64,000 bases of DNA from Chamaecrista fasciculata. Its lineage: Eukaryota > Streptophyta > Magnoliopsida > Fabales > Fabaceae. The notes beneath the pieces were generated by a model. The model had not been told where the DNA came from, did no database searches, and worked only from the letters and a program-made list of their open reading frames with translations. A program made the translations under genes and the position numbers. The stretch spans positions 8,598-72,597 of the forward strand of contig QANZ01019608.1 in the NCBI GenBank assembly GCA_003254925.1, given 5' to 3'. Positions 10,659-22,200 of the stretch are shown in pieces (position 1 is the first letter of the stretch; every line of letters begins with the position of its first letter).

Positions 10659-11822
10659 ATGGATACTGCGCATGAAGGTGGAAAATGGGCAAAGATTCCT
10701 ACTGATATATTGAATGAAATCGGCGACCACATTCATTCATATGGTGATTATGTTCGGTTTTGTGCTGTATGCAAACATTGGAGGTTGCAGTTGCCAAAAA
10801 TCCCAAAATATCTCAAAAGTCCGCTCCTAGTGCTACCATTTGATGATGAAAATAGTTTTACTCGTCCTTTCTATCATGTTGGAGAGAAGAAAGTAATTCA
10901 CAAGTTGGAATTACCAGAAACAAAAAATACTTTGATCTTTGGCTCAAGTTATGGATGGTTAATTACGGTTGGGTTGGATGGAGAATTGCAAATGTTGGAG
11001 CCATTTACTAAGGTTCGAATTAATCTTCCACCACTAACTACTTTTCCGGATATATTTATTCGTAAAAGAGATAATGGATGTATTTTAAAAAAAATGAATG
11101 GTGGGATCTCTCGAGTTAATAAGTCTTTTTTGCAGAGAACTCAGATTCACAAGATTGTTTTGTCATCATCGCCTAATGATATTGATCAAGATTTTATGGC
11201 TATAGCTATTTACAGAGATCTTGGAAGATTAGCTTATTGTGTGAGCAATGATAAGGCATGGAAAGATTTTACAATGCCAAATGCAAGCCCATATTATCAA
11301 GATGCCATATTTCATAAAGGAATGGTTTATGCTATAAATCACAAGAGCGAGATACATGAATATGACGTTCACACAAAGGTAGGAAGGATGATCGAATGTG
11401 TTGAGAGAATCGATTGCTCGAGCTCTAAATATTTACTAAGTAAAGGTGATGATTTACTTCTAATAGTAAGAATAATTATTGAAAATTTTGGGACGCAAAG
11501 TGAAACTAAAAGATTTTATCACACTCGTGGATTTAAAGTATTTAAATTGAGTCAATCAACATGGACAACTGTGAGGAGTTTGGATAACTATGCAATAGTG
11601 GTTGGATTTAACTCCTCTATACATTATGAGCTTCCAGATGGCAAGGGAAATTGTATTTATTTCTCAGATGATTATTATGAAAATCACTATTGGAATAATA
11701 AAAAAAGTGGAGGCCATGATAATGGTATATTTAATTTACAAGACGGAACGATTAAAGTCTTTGATTCATTATTGTATCCTGGCGATGATGCTGTCTTCCC
11801 GGTTCCCGTTTGGTTATCGTAG
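10659..11822 (+). CDS. F-box protein with DUF295 domain, intronless
   Basis: The complete 387-residue frame has no intron. Residues about 9-45 (WAKIPTDILNEIGDHI, then FCAVCKHWR) form an F-box, which in this family binds SKP1 in SCF ubiquitin ligases. The rest fits the F-box/DUF295 group (SKIP23-like), including a C-terminal block GNCIYFSDDYY followed by GIFNLQDGTIKVF, the usual DUF295 ending. The substrate is unknown. The gene lies in the stretch separating the two copies of the SVP upstream segment, flanked by transposons. Family members are often lineage-specific and fast-evolving. The ATG at 10659 is preceded by in-frame context with no earlier start. The frame is intact, so the gene is probably functional. 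Confidence 0.9.
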   Translation: MDTAHEGGKWAKIPTDILNEIGDHIHSYGDYVRFCAVCKHWRLQLPKIPKYLKSPLLVLPFDDENSFTRPFYHVGEKKVIHKLELPETKNTLIFGSSYGWLITVGLDGELQMLEPFTKVRINLPPLTTFPDIFIRKRDNGCILKKMNGGISRVNKSFLQRTQIHKIVLSSSPNDIDQDFMAIAIYRDLGRLAYCVSNDKAWKDFTMPNASPYYQDAIFHKGMVYAINHKSEIHEYDVHTKVGRMIECVERIDCSSSKYLLSKGDDLLLIVRIIIENFGTQSETKRFYHTRGFKVFKLSQSTWTTVRSLDNYAIVVGFNSSIHYELPDGKGNCIYFSDDYYENHYWNNKKSGGHDNGIFNLQDGTIKVFDSLLYPGDDAVFPVPVWLS

Positions 11823-12301
11823 TAAAAATGTAATCATTTAATGAATTTATTATGTCGTTATATTTAGAAATTATCTTAATTGGTTTATTTCACGTCTAAA
11901 ATTAGAATTTGTTTAAAATTTTCTGTTAGTTATGATTTATGAATTTAATTTTGAATTTTATCTATTATTGTACTTATTCTTCCTCAATCAATGATGATAA
12001 GATTTTCTTACCAAAAAAATGATGATGAGATTCAAGTTTTTTATATATTTTTTGATATATCTTTTATTTCTTCAAATATATATATATATATATTCATTTA
12101 ATAGAGTTAATTTTAATTAGGGTACCAAAAGTTAATCCTATCACAGTTTTATTCACACAATTGAAGAAACATTTTTTAATTTTGATGTCAAACACAACCA
12201 TCATCTTTTAATAGTAGACAAATTCGTACTACTTAACTAATTTATCTGAACCAACAAAATCACAAATTTGATGTAGGAGATCTCCATTGGTCCTTATTTT
12301 G
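11823..12301. other. F-box gene 3' flank
   Basis: AT-rich DNA with a TA repeat near 12075. No gene seen. Confidence 0.4.
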
Positions 12302-12708
12302 ATCAAATACTTATTTTGATCTCTAAGAGATAAATTTTATTTTGATTTTGAAATTATTTTTTATTTTATTTTAGTCCTATAAGCAGTATAGTTAAGATTT
12401 AGATTTAAATCGTAAGATCGTAAGATCTTACAATCTTGCAAGGCAAGATCAAGTTAAATTGGGTGCATAATCATTTTTGAGCAAGATCGCGGTAGGATCG
12501 ATATTTTTCTCGTAAGATCGTACGATTTCAACGATCTTATAATTTTTTTTTTGAAGTTTTTTCTTTTAGAAAAAAGGTCCAAAATGTTGCTTCTGAGGAC
12601 TTTTTTTTTCAAGGTCCTAAATGCTCCATTTTAAATACCTAAAAATTGGAAACTCTAAGTTTGTTGTTCGAATATTGAGCCTAACTTATTAAGTATTGAG
12701 CTTAACGT
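12302..12708. repeat. Partial direct copy of hAT element left end plus flank
   Basis: About 407 bp matches 13693-14098 in the same orientation. It includes 80 bp outside the hAT end, the 5' end cagtatagttaagat (from 12384) and the subterminal repeats cgtaagatcgtaagatc. The copy breaks off next to an ambiguous base at 12709, so assembly error is possible. Confidence 0.75.
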
Positions 12709-13173
12709 NCGAGATAGTGATGTGACCTTTGCTAAAGGCAAACCTAAACCAACAAAAAGAAGCCCTCATTTTGCAGTACTACTCGATCACCTCACATCAC
12801 AAAAGTCATATATCACACATTCACATCATTACAATCCCTAATCCTATATACAATTTGAATATTTTATAGTGTCCTATAAAGAAGTAAAGTATAGAGAGAG
12901 CGAAAAAAACAAATATAAGAGTGGATCTTCTGTCTACTTTTTTGGCAGTGAGGATGAAACAGTTAGAGAGAAGTGGGAGTTGCATTCATTTTTTTTTCTC
13001 TTTAACTTTTTTTTTTCTCTAAATTGTATGAAAATGCATTAAATTTAAACTAAAAAGGATCCAGGTCCGAACAAATAGGGAGTAAGTAAATTTCACTTAC
13101 ACTTCCTCTCTTAATCATATTTTTTTTTTCTTTTAGCACTCTACTCTTAAAATACTAGATGTAAATTATCTTA

Positions 13174-13501
13174 GGGCCTGTTTGGGAACAACACATCCTA
13201 AACTCATCCTATTCTAATCCTAATCTCAACTTAAAATTAGATGAACAGTCCAGTTTGGGTGTTTGTGTGGCACATAATTTCAGCTCATCTCATCCAAATC
13301 ATCATCCCATTTATCATACATTTACTAACATACCCCTACTCAAATACCTATAATTACCTATACTCTAATACAAATATAAAAAAACTATTTAGCAAAATAG
13401 TAATTTTCAATACCNTAAATTACCATACCAAACACATGAAAGTCTCGAAATTCGTGGAGTTTTACAATGTAAAACTCTTTTCATGACTACCAAACGGAGC
13501 C
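13174..13501. mobile_element. Tourist-like (PIF/Harbinger) MITE
   Basis: The ends are GGGCCTGTTTGG and CCAAACGGAGCC, flanked on both sides by TTA (13171-13173 and 13502-13504). These are the end type and 3-bp TTA target duplication of Tourist/PIF-Harbinger MITEs. The 328 bp have no coding content; an N lies at about 13415. Confidence 0.85.
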
Positions 13502-13774
13502 TTAGCTTTCGATCTTGATGTGACTTATCGGCAATTCCTCGTGCCTTTTTCCTACGAACTACGTAAATTGGGAAAAATCAAACCCCTTTTATTCTGACAC
13601 TTCAGAGAAGAGTCTCAGACAGAGATTGCTTGCTCTTCCAGCTTTTTCACTATACTTTTAGTTTTAGGCCTTGTTCATTTAAAAAGTGTTAGGTCAAATA
13701 CTTATTTTGATCTCTAAGAGATAAATTTTATTTTGATTTTGAAATTATTTTTTATTTTATTTTAGTCCTATAAG

Positions 13775-14913
13775 CAGTATAGTTAAGATTTAGATTTAAA
13801 TCGTCAGATCGTAAGATCTTACAATCTTGCAAGGCAAGATCTAGTTAAATTGGGTGCATAATCATTTTTGAGCAAGATCGCGGTAGGATTACTATTTTAC
13901 TCGAGATCGTACGATTTCAACGATCTTATAATTTTTTTTTGAAGTTTTTTCTTTTGAAAAAAAGGTCCAAAAATGTTGCTTTTGAGGACTTTTTTTTTCA
14001 AGGTCCTAAATGCTCCATTTTAAATACCTAAAAATTGAAAACTCTAAGTTTGTTGTTCGAATATTGAGCTTAATTTGTCAAGTATTGAGCTTAACTTGTA
14101 GTTCTTTAGGATATGAACGTAATTGGAGTAGAGAGTAAGAAACTTTAAACATGACTTTTTTTTTACAAATCTTATTATTTTATTTTCTTTATATAGTTAA
14201 GTTAATTATTTATAACCATTCATTATTTAGGTTCACACAAAGAGAATGAATCGTATGATTAAAAAAAAAAGATAAATGAGTTGATCTATGTTATATTTAA
14301 TCAAAAATTGAAATGGAAAAGAACTATAACGGAGCTTAACAATATAGAAGATCCTTCTTCCGATAATGAATGGATCACTGAGAATAATAAAAAAAGAGAT
14401 GAAAACATAAAATGAAGTAGAAGACGAAGCCTTTGAAATTCAAGAAGTAGAAAATGTTGAACCTCGTGGCACTGTTGATGATTTGGAGACTCCAGTTGAT
14501 GAAATAGAAATTGGAGACATTGATGATAATGATTTTGATGTGTGATATTTGATAATGATGTTCTAAATTTGTAATGTTACTTGTGGTTGTTGCCTAGTTT
14601 TTATTAATTTTTCACTGAACTTATGATAAACTTTTTAGACATCTTGATAATTAGCTAATTAAATGTTGAGACTATAAATTGATGATGTTGGATAAAGATT
14701 TTGAGATATGTTATAAGATAAATTTATGACTTATGAACATTTATATATATATATATATATATTAATAGATAGATATTAATAATTGTTTATATAATTTATA
14801 TAATATTGTTTTAGTAAATTCGTAGGATCTTACAATCCCCTATCCGATCTTACGATTCGATCTATCTTATACCTTTTTCAATCTTAAGTAAGATCTCGAT
14901 CTTGACTACATTG
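13775..14913. mobile_element. Decayed hAT-type DNA transposon
   Basis: The left end is cagtatagttaagat and the right end, read inversely, is caatgtagtcaagat (12 of 15 match). An 8-bp target duplication cctataag/cttataag (13767-13774, 14914-14921, one mismatch) fits the hAT superfamily. Subterminal motifs cgtaagatcgtaagatctta and their inverses lie near both ends. At about 14340-14545 an acidic coding remnant (PSSDNEWITENN, then after a frame break DNDFDV and a stop) looks like the C-terminal tail of a plant hAT-like protein. There is no intact transposase. Confidence 0.75.
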
Positions 14914-15454
14914 CTTATAAGTATTGACTTTGATTGTCATAATGTGATTTTATATGATTTTCATTGTTATTTCTAATCTGAACAATTGATATAGATTATT
15001 TATCTTTCATGTGTGTCAACGGAAAAAAGAAAAAGTTCGTATTCTTAACAATAAATTGGGAATAAATTTATGATTTATTTTTATCTCTAATTTGTGATTA
15101 AAAATAATTTTTTTATCAACTCACTTATTAAGTCACATAGAAGAATAAAATAATCTATCTCAAGGGTGACCCTATCGGTGCCTACAAAAAAAATAATTAA
15201 TCTCAAATGTCCATATTATAAATAATGATAAAAACTCAAAGAAATCATATTTTGAAGACAAAAATGAAATAAATATGAAAGTTAAAAAATTAAAATGAAA
15301 TAAAAAAGTTTTAAGATTAAAATAAAAATTACTTCTTAATTAGAGGATTGTTTCAGCCAAAATTTTATTAACGACGGTCCCAGAAAGTAATAACTAGTAA
15401 GCGCTTTATACATCAACTGAGAAGAATAAGATTAAATTTCTTTATTACTTTATA

Positions 15455-15458
<4 letters not shown>

Positions 15459-15498
<40 letters not shown>
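15459..15498. repeat. ATT trinucleotide microsatellite
   Basis: About 13 ATT units. In the upstream segment copy the repeat is only three to four units long at the matching site (about 2210), exactly where about 880 bp differ between the copies. Confidence 0.9.
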
Positions 15499-15500
<2 letters not shown>

Positions 15501-15665
15501 ATATTGTAATAAAAAAATTTAGGTGAGTTGAACCGTGAGGGTTCACTAAGGCTAAGACATGACTCCAAATTCTATGAGCGCTTCCAAAGGTATTTAATAC
15601 TTGCAGATTACCTACCAACAATATCCTCAAATCGACAACGAAATTCGAACTCACAACCTTATCAG

Positions 15666-15699
15666 TTAGATATTGAAGAATTGCATAAACTAGAAATAC
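15666..15699 (+). pseudogene. Relic of SVP K-box exon 4
   Basis: The 33 bases gttagatattgaagaattgc and following ataaactagaaat match the middle of SVP exon 4 (21633-21665) with one base missing and one substitution. They would encode LDIEELHKLE against [10 protein letters not shown]. Similarity does not continue clearly on either side. It lies upstream of the complete gene, on the same strand, in the part of the downstream segment that the upstream copy lacks. Confidence 0.6.
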
Positions 15700-16119
15700 A
15701 CTATTCAGATAAAATTGGTTTTTATCAGGCCAAAAAAGATAAAATTGGTTTTTCTGTTTTGAGAAAAAAACAGTATCCACTGCGATAGTTGAGTGAGTTA
15801 TGAGTAATATCTTGGCTGCAAATATTTTACTTTAAAAAAACTAAATAAACAACAATTGATCACAAAATATGTTTTATAATCTTACCACTAATTAAAGAAT
15901 TGAGAAATCACTAAACCAAAATTGTGTGACTAAAGCCTTGAATAATTTGTTTTTATGTTACTCCTTGGCACTGACGCACGAAAAACTCTAACGTAACAAA
16001 CTGGATATCATCATTCGTCAAGTTCATATCATATCATTTCAGAGATTTTTGTTCACTGTTTCGTGCATTTTACACACCTCAAAATTCAGGGATGTTAGAG
16101 ATTTAATTGATAAAATTAA

Positions 16120-16519
16120 GGCTTAAGTGCACTTTTGGTCCCCTAACTTTTGTAAAGGTCTTAATTTGGTCCTCTAACTTTTTTGTTGCAATTTTGGTCC
16201 CTTAACTTTTGAAAACGTCTCACCATTGGTCCCATAACTTTTTTGTTGTAATTTTGGTCCTCTAACTTTTGAAAACGTCTCACCATTGGTCCCCTTTTGG
16301 TCCCAAGTTAGGGGACCAAAATTGAGACTTTTGTGAAAGTTAGAGGACCAACGGTGAGACGTTTTCAAAAGTTAGGGGACCAAAATTGCAACAAAAAAAG
16401 TTAGGGGACCAAATTGAGACTTTTGCGAAAGTTATGGGACCAAAATTGCAACAGAAAAAGTTAAGAGACCAAATTGAAACCTTTACGAAAGTTAGGGGAT
16501 CAAAAGTGCACTTAAGCCC
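16120..16519. mobile_element. Complete MITE with 8-bp target duplication
   Basis: The element begins ggcttaagtgcacttttggt and ends in the inverse. AAAATTAA lies on both sides (16112-16119 and 16520-16527). Both arms repeat a module around ttttgaaaacgtctcaccat. A single-arm remnant is at 2223-2400 and a relative at 43962-44340. The size and target length suggest a hAT- or Mutator-derived MITE. Confidence 0.8.
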
Positions 16520-16904
16520 AAAATTAATATTAATTGGACAAGAGTCCCTTCTCTTTTGCTTCACCATAAAAAGTTCTTTCCATTTGTACATTTCCTCCCC
16601 TTTCGTCCCAAAACTGAAACACTCACTCGCAAACCAATACACCTTCACATCGATCCCTTCAAACTGACAAGGAAGCAAAATTTAGGTCACACCAATTCAG
16701 TAATTAAGTTTTGTTTTTCTATTATTTTTTTTGGGATGAATCCTCTAAAGTTTTTTTTTTCCTACATTTTTTTTAGAGTACAAGAGAGAAATGAAAAGAA
16801 AAGAAGAGAGACAAGAAAATATGGGTCTTATATATTTTTATTTTATGAAATTCATATTTTTTTTCTTTTATTTTTCTTTTCTCTCTCAAACTCCACAAGA
16901 AATG

Positions 16905-17187
16905 TGTTGGTATTCCTTCAAAAGTCCAAGTCCCACATCGGTGGGTTTGAAAAATGAGTGGGTGAGGAAACCTATAAATAGAGAGAATTTTTCACCTTAA
17001 AAGATACCATAACTTACATAGAAATCTTAAAGGGTGTAATAGGGTTTGGGTAGTTATGTGTCATTTGTGAGAGAGAGTTTTCAATTTTTTTCGTTCAAAA
17101 ATTGTATTGAGGAGGGTTTGTAATTTTGTCTGTATAAAAATTACGAATAGTGAAGTTTGTCCCTATAGGATCATGGAGTATGTCTTA
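16905..17187 (+). mobile_element. Truncated solo LTR (copy of 2787-3155)
   Basis: It starts TGTTGG after the same AAATG and contains the agtcccacatcggtggg motif and TATA box. It is cut after gtatgtctta and joins sequence equivalent to position 3213 of the other copy, so the right end and the 3' target copy were deleted. Confidence 0.8.
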
Positions 17188-17616
17188 ATTAATTCAAATT
17201 CGATCTATATCATTATGTATATAGTATTAGTCTTGAGAAAAAACTTATTATTTTGTTCATGCATTTACATTGACTCAATTAATTAGTCTCTAAATAATTA
17301 ATATATACTTCATATTGACACCAACAAGGTGAAGAATGTAAGTGAAATTTCACTTACATATCATATATGCCAAGTGTCCAATTCAAAAAAAAAAAAATTT
17401 GACACGTAGGCAAAAAAATTGAAGAAAGGGTTGAAAAAAATTTCTCTGTGAGCATTTACAGAGGTATTTATAGATCGTCTACCAACAAGGTCCTTATATT
17501 GTAGCGGAAATCGAACTCACGACGTTATAAATTATGAGTTGACTTATTACCAACTGGGTCACAATTTATTATTAGTGACTTGTGTGTATATATTTGAGTT
17601 GAGGGATTTTTTTTAG

Positions 17617-18704
17617 GGTAAATTGCAGTTTGGTACCTTGTGGTTAGGGGCGGTTCCATTTTGGTACACTGAAAGAAAATATTTTGCATTTTGGTGCCAC
17701 GTTAAAATGTCAAAAACTTCCCAACAAGTCTTCTCTTATGCGTGTAAGTCCTTTCTCTTTACTAAAAGGGATCAAAACCTAAAGAAAATAAAAATTGAAG
17801 GGTACATAATGTAAATGGCCAACAATTTCCCAGCTAAAACTAAAAAATTTCCCTTCTTTCTTCTCAAATCTCAAACCCTAAATCCTTCATCTTCTCGATC
17901 CTCTCCATTTCTTCCCTCCTCTCGCCGGCCGACTCTCCCTCCTCCCTCATGACGACGACGGCACTGTCGACAACGCCTCCTTCTTCATCGACTGCAACAA
18001 CGCCGGCGCTCTGTTCCTCCACGTCGTCGCCAACGACACCGCCGTCTCTGACATCCTCGACCCCACCACCATCAAGACGACGTCGTCGTTGTAGGAGTAA
18101 ATTGTGCCGACTCGGAATCCAGGAAGGCCGAGGTCCTTGGAGAGACTGTAAACGACGTGGACGCGGTCTGCCTTTTGGAAGTTTCGAGATTCGAGAATCT
18201 CAGCGACACTGATGAAATTCTTGTCATCGGAGAAGACGAGCCGGAGTAGATTTCGTCGGAGATGAGGTGGATGTTTTTGAGAGTGACGAAGTCGAGAAGG
18301 TGATAAATGACGTGGCGTGGGATTGTGGCGCCTAATGTGTCGGCGGCAAGAGGTGGGAAGAAATGGAGAGGATCGAGAAGATGAAGGATTTTTTTTTAGA
18401 AGAAAAAAGGGAAATTTTTTAGTTTTAGCTGGGAAATTGTTGGCCGTACCTTTTAATTTCTGTTTTCTTTAGGTTTTGATTCCTTTTAGTAAAAAGAAAG
18501 GACTTAAATGTATAAGAGAAGATTTGCTGAGAGGTTTTTGACATTTTAACATGGTCACAACCGTTAAATCGTAACAAAAAATAAGCACAGGAGACCAATT
18601 CGCTAATAGAGCAAACCACGGGGCACTAAAATGAAAAAAAATCTTCTTTCAGGGTATCAAAGTGGAACCGCCCCTAACCACAGGGTACCACACTACAGTA
18701 TACT
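17617..18704. mobile_element. Inverted-repeat element carrying an ACC synthase fragment
   Basis: The ends are gtaaattgcagtttggtacc and its imperfect inverse. The arms (about 17617-17930 and 18370-18704) pair, including aatccttcatcttctcgatc and its inverse at the inner edge. The centre is GC-rich, in contrast to the AT-rich neighbourhood, and contains ACC synthase coding sequence in minus orientation. No transposase is visible. Confidence 0.75.
17949..18350 (-). pseudogene. ACC synthase gene fragment (captured)
   Basis: Reading the minus strand from about 18330 gives [17 protein letters not shown], then [13 protein letters not shown], then after a 1-base frame break [18 protein letters not shown], then [19 protein letters not shown] and YNDDVV. 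These are the core of 1-aminocyclopropane-1-carboxylate synthase, including the conserved [10 protein letters not shown] motif whose lysine binds pyridoxal phosphate. ACC synthase makes the ethylene precursor from S-adenosylmethionine. Only this core region is present, with a frameshift and no start, so it is not functional. The long plus-strand frame here is its antisense shadow. Confidence 0.85.
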
Positions 18705-19260
18705 TTTTTTTTTTTAAACTATAATCATCCAATATATGAATTGATATAATCGAATTTGAATTAGTTAAAATAAAATATTTTAGAAAGACGGATAGACAAC
18801 CCAAAAAAAATAGAAGAGTAATTAAATACTGATAAGTGAAGGAATCAACATGAAGTATATATTACTAATTATTTAGAGACCTTAGTAAGCCTTCTGTGCC
18901 CAACTCGCCTAACTCGCCTAGACTTTTAGCTAAGAAAAAATCTAAAAAATAGTTACATTGACAATAACTCATTTAAAATGGACACAAAACTATTTATGAA
19001 ATGAATCTATTGTTGGTATTAATTTCTAATTTTGTAGCCTGTGTTGTCTTGGTCAGTGATTAGCTTAATGCCTGCATACATATCTATCTATCGTAGCCAC
19101 AATAATGTGAGTCTCTCTCGTAGCTCTTTGCTTTTGCTCTTGCTTACATTACATTAATTAGTCCTACTCCTACAACTAGAGTAATATATCCTTCATTGGA
19201 TTCACTGCATATATATATATATAATTGCTCTGTTTTGGTGCTGTAATTGAAAAATAATAA

Positions 19261-19296
19261 GGATATATATATATAGAGAGAGAGAGATCTAGAGAG
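19261..19296 (+). promoter_or_regulatory. TATA/GA-repeat leader of the SVP gene
   Basis: A ggatatatatatatag stretch followed by a GA repeat ends at the start codon. The same leader is present at 4835-4870. Whether the TA run acts as a TATA box cannot be told from sequence. Confidence 0.35.
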
Positions 19297-22200
19297 ATGG
19301 GTGGGGAGAAGAAGGAGATAAAGAAGATAGAAAACGCAACGGCTCGGCAGGTGACATTCTCGAAGCGAAGGAGAGGACTGATGAAAAAAGCAGAAGAACT
19401 CTCTGTTCTCTGTGATGCAGATGTTGCTCTTCTTCTTTTTTCTTCCTCTGGCAACCTCTTCCATTATTCCAACTTAAGGTCTCTTCTTTCTCTCTCTTCT
19501 CTTCCTTTCTCTCTCCTTTCACTACCCATTTTTTTTTCACTCAACATTCATATAGAGAGTTTCTCTGATTTATTTTTTATCCATCATGGAATTTTCTACG
19601 TAGATTTACATCCTCTAAGTACCAAAATATTACTACTCTAAAATTTTTTTGACATCTTCATCTTTATCTTCGCAAGCCTTATACCACGTAAGAAATTCCA
19701 TAGTGGATAAAAAATGAATCAGGGATGTTTTATTTATCCAGTCATCTTGCCACATATTCAATTCAGAACAAAAAATTAAAACACAAGTAAAAAAAATTGA
19801 CACATAAACATTGAGTCAAAATTGGGGGCATAATTGAAACTAATGTTTTATATTGGGGGCACAACTGACACAAATGAAACATTAGGGGCATAACTGAAAA
19901 TTACCACAAACGTTAGGGGCATAAAAAGGTCTTTTATCTTTATTTTTTTTTATTACACTTTTGGTTTAATATATTTGGGCCATTTGCAGAATTGGTGTCG
20001 ACACAAGAATGTGAGATTAAATCTCCAACAACAATAAAAATATGAAATTGATTATGTATTTGACTTTAAATATACGAGAATAAAAGTGCAATAAAAAAAT
20101 ACCAACAAGTGTTTGGCGAACTACACTCTAGGTGAGAGGACTCAGGTTCAATCCTTAGACCATTACACAAATAGGAAGGGGAAACCCATAACATTATAAA
20201 AAAAAAGAGTACAATAAAAATATACAAGACTAAATTAGGATCTGAGCATAAATTATGTGACTAAATTTTAACTTTGACAATTATTTAATAAATAAATGAG
20301 AAACTTATTAAACAGTTGGTCCTATATTGTTATTTCTTAGTGTATAATGAATTAATATTATATTTATTTCTTTCATATGTGTTTTTTTAAATCTTATTCC
20401 ATAATTAATTAAGCAGTAAAGACTAAAATTTAAAGATTTAAAAAGTACATGGACTGATTTTAAAAAATAAAATCATAGGGACTAAATTTATAACATTACT
20501 AAAGTATAGGCACCAAATGGTTAATTTTCTCTAAGTAAAAAGAACATATAGGCACCAAATGGTCCTATATTGTACATATTTTGTTCTGAAGAGATAGATT
20601 AATGGAAGTTGCGTAAATTTTTAACTTAATTGGATATATTAATGTATAAATGTATACAGTTTATTCTTATGGGTGGTCACTGAATGCCTAGTTGGCTATC
20701 ACCACTACAAGAAATTGGATCTTTAAGAAACAGTCAAACACTATCTTAGTTGCTCATTAATATTTAGCTCGAAGTGAAGATGAGTATATATATATAGATT
20801 CATGCATGATAACTTATCTATATAATAATATAATATTTTTTTTACTATTAAGAATAAATCTTATATTATATGGCTCCACCCCTTTCTGGTCGTCCATGTT
20901 TAAAACTATAGTCTATGAAATTAAAAATAAGAGAAAATTTACTATTTAGTCTCTCTTTCTTTACTAAGTTAACAATTTAGTCCTTTATTTATTTTACATA
21001 CATATTTGCGTGCCCAAAGCCCCTATAGTATATGCATACATGGGTGTTCGGGTGATTCGTCTACGGACATAGGTAATTAATATGCATGAATATAATTTAC
21101 TGTATTTTTCTACACGTATATATGTGATGATTTCGATGCTTTAATTTTATTAATTTATGTTGTGAAGCATGAAGAAAATACTTGAAAGACATCATTTGCA
21201 CTCTAAAAACCTTGCAAAGCTGGACCAACCGTCTCTTGAGTTGCAGGTCAGTGATTATTTAATAATTACTATATACATATATATATATATATATAAAAGT
21301 GTGTGTGGTGACATGGTGTGAATATATGTCATATATATATATATAGCAAAATATATAATTGAATAATTCATAATTTCATAATTCATAATATTATAATGTA
21401 GTTAGTGGAGGACAGCAACTACACAAGATTGAACAAGGAAATTGCTGAGAAGAGTCGTCAACTAAGGTAATAATTATTAGTCTTGCAAATTCGATCGTCA
21501 TACTGATTCATGAATATATTGAAGAATATAATGGTTTGTTTGTCATTATTATTGTTGAAACGGATTAAATACGTAATGAAAAATTATATATATATATATA
21601 TATAGGCGGATGAGAGGAGAGGATCTTCAAGGTTTAGATATTGAAGAATTGCAGAAACTAGAAATGTCCCTCGAAGCTGGGTTGGACCGTGTAATTGAAA
21701 CCAAGGTTTGAGATCTCAACGTACGCATGCTTTTTGTATATTTTATGAAGGCTAAAATACCATTTTTGGTCTTCAAATTTTATATTAATTTTCAATTTCA
21801 ATCCTAAAATTTGTTTCTTGTCAATTTCGTCTCTGAAATTTTTCATTTTGATAAATATTATCCTATTTTATAACTCCACTTAATGAGTATTCAATTTTTT
21901 TTCAACAATTTTACATTCTATATCTTCATAAGTGAGCCACGAGCAGTTTGCCATTAAATCAATTAAATATGAAATTTTAAGGACAAAATTGATGGTAAAC
22001 TAACTTTAGGGATGAAACTAAAATTTAATGAAAAGTTTGAGGACCAAAAAGTTTTTTATCCTTTAATAAATTTGATATGATGATTGAAAATCTGAAACCA
22101 TCTTGAACGCGCGATATGCTTGATTTCAGGGACAGATGATTTCGAATGAGATAAGTGATCTCCAAAGAAGGGTCAGAAACTAGGGTTTGAAATTTTGTTT

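Larger units (their letters stand above)
14963..19953 (+). repeat. Duplicated segment, downstream copy
   Basis: This is the co-linear copy of 1731-5998 (see that entry). It ends inside the SVP first intron and holds the functional promoter and exon 1. The upstream and downstream copies differ by few substitutions near exon 1 but by several large indels. Confidence 0.85.

Noticed and set aside
17949..18212. Plus-strand 87-codon frame rich in Thr/Ser/Arg
   Set aside because: It is antisense to the ACC synthase fragment, whose minus-strand reading has clear family motifs.
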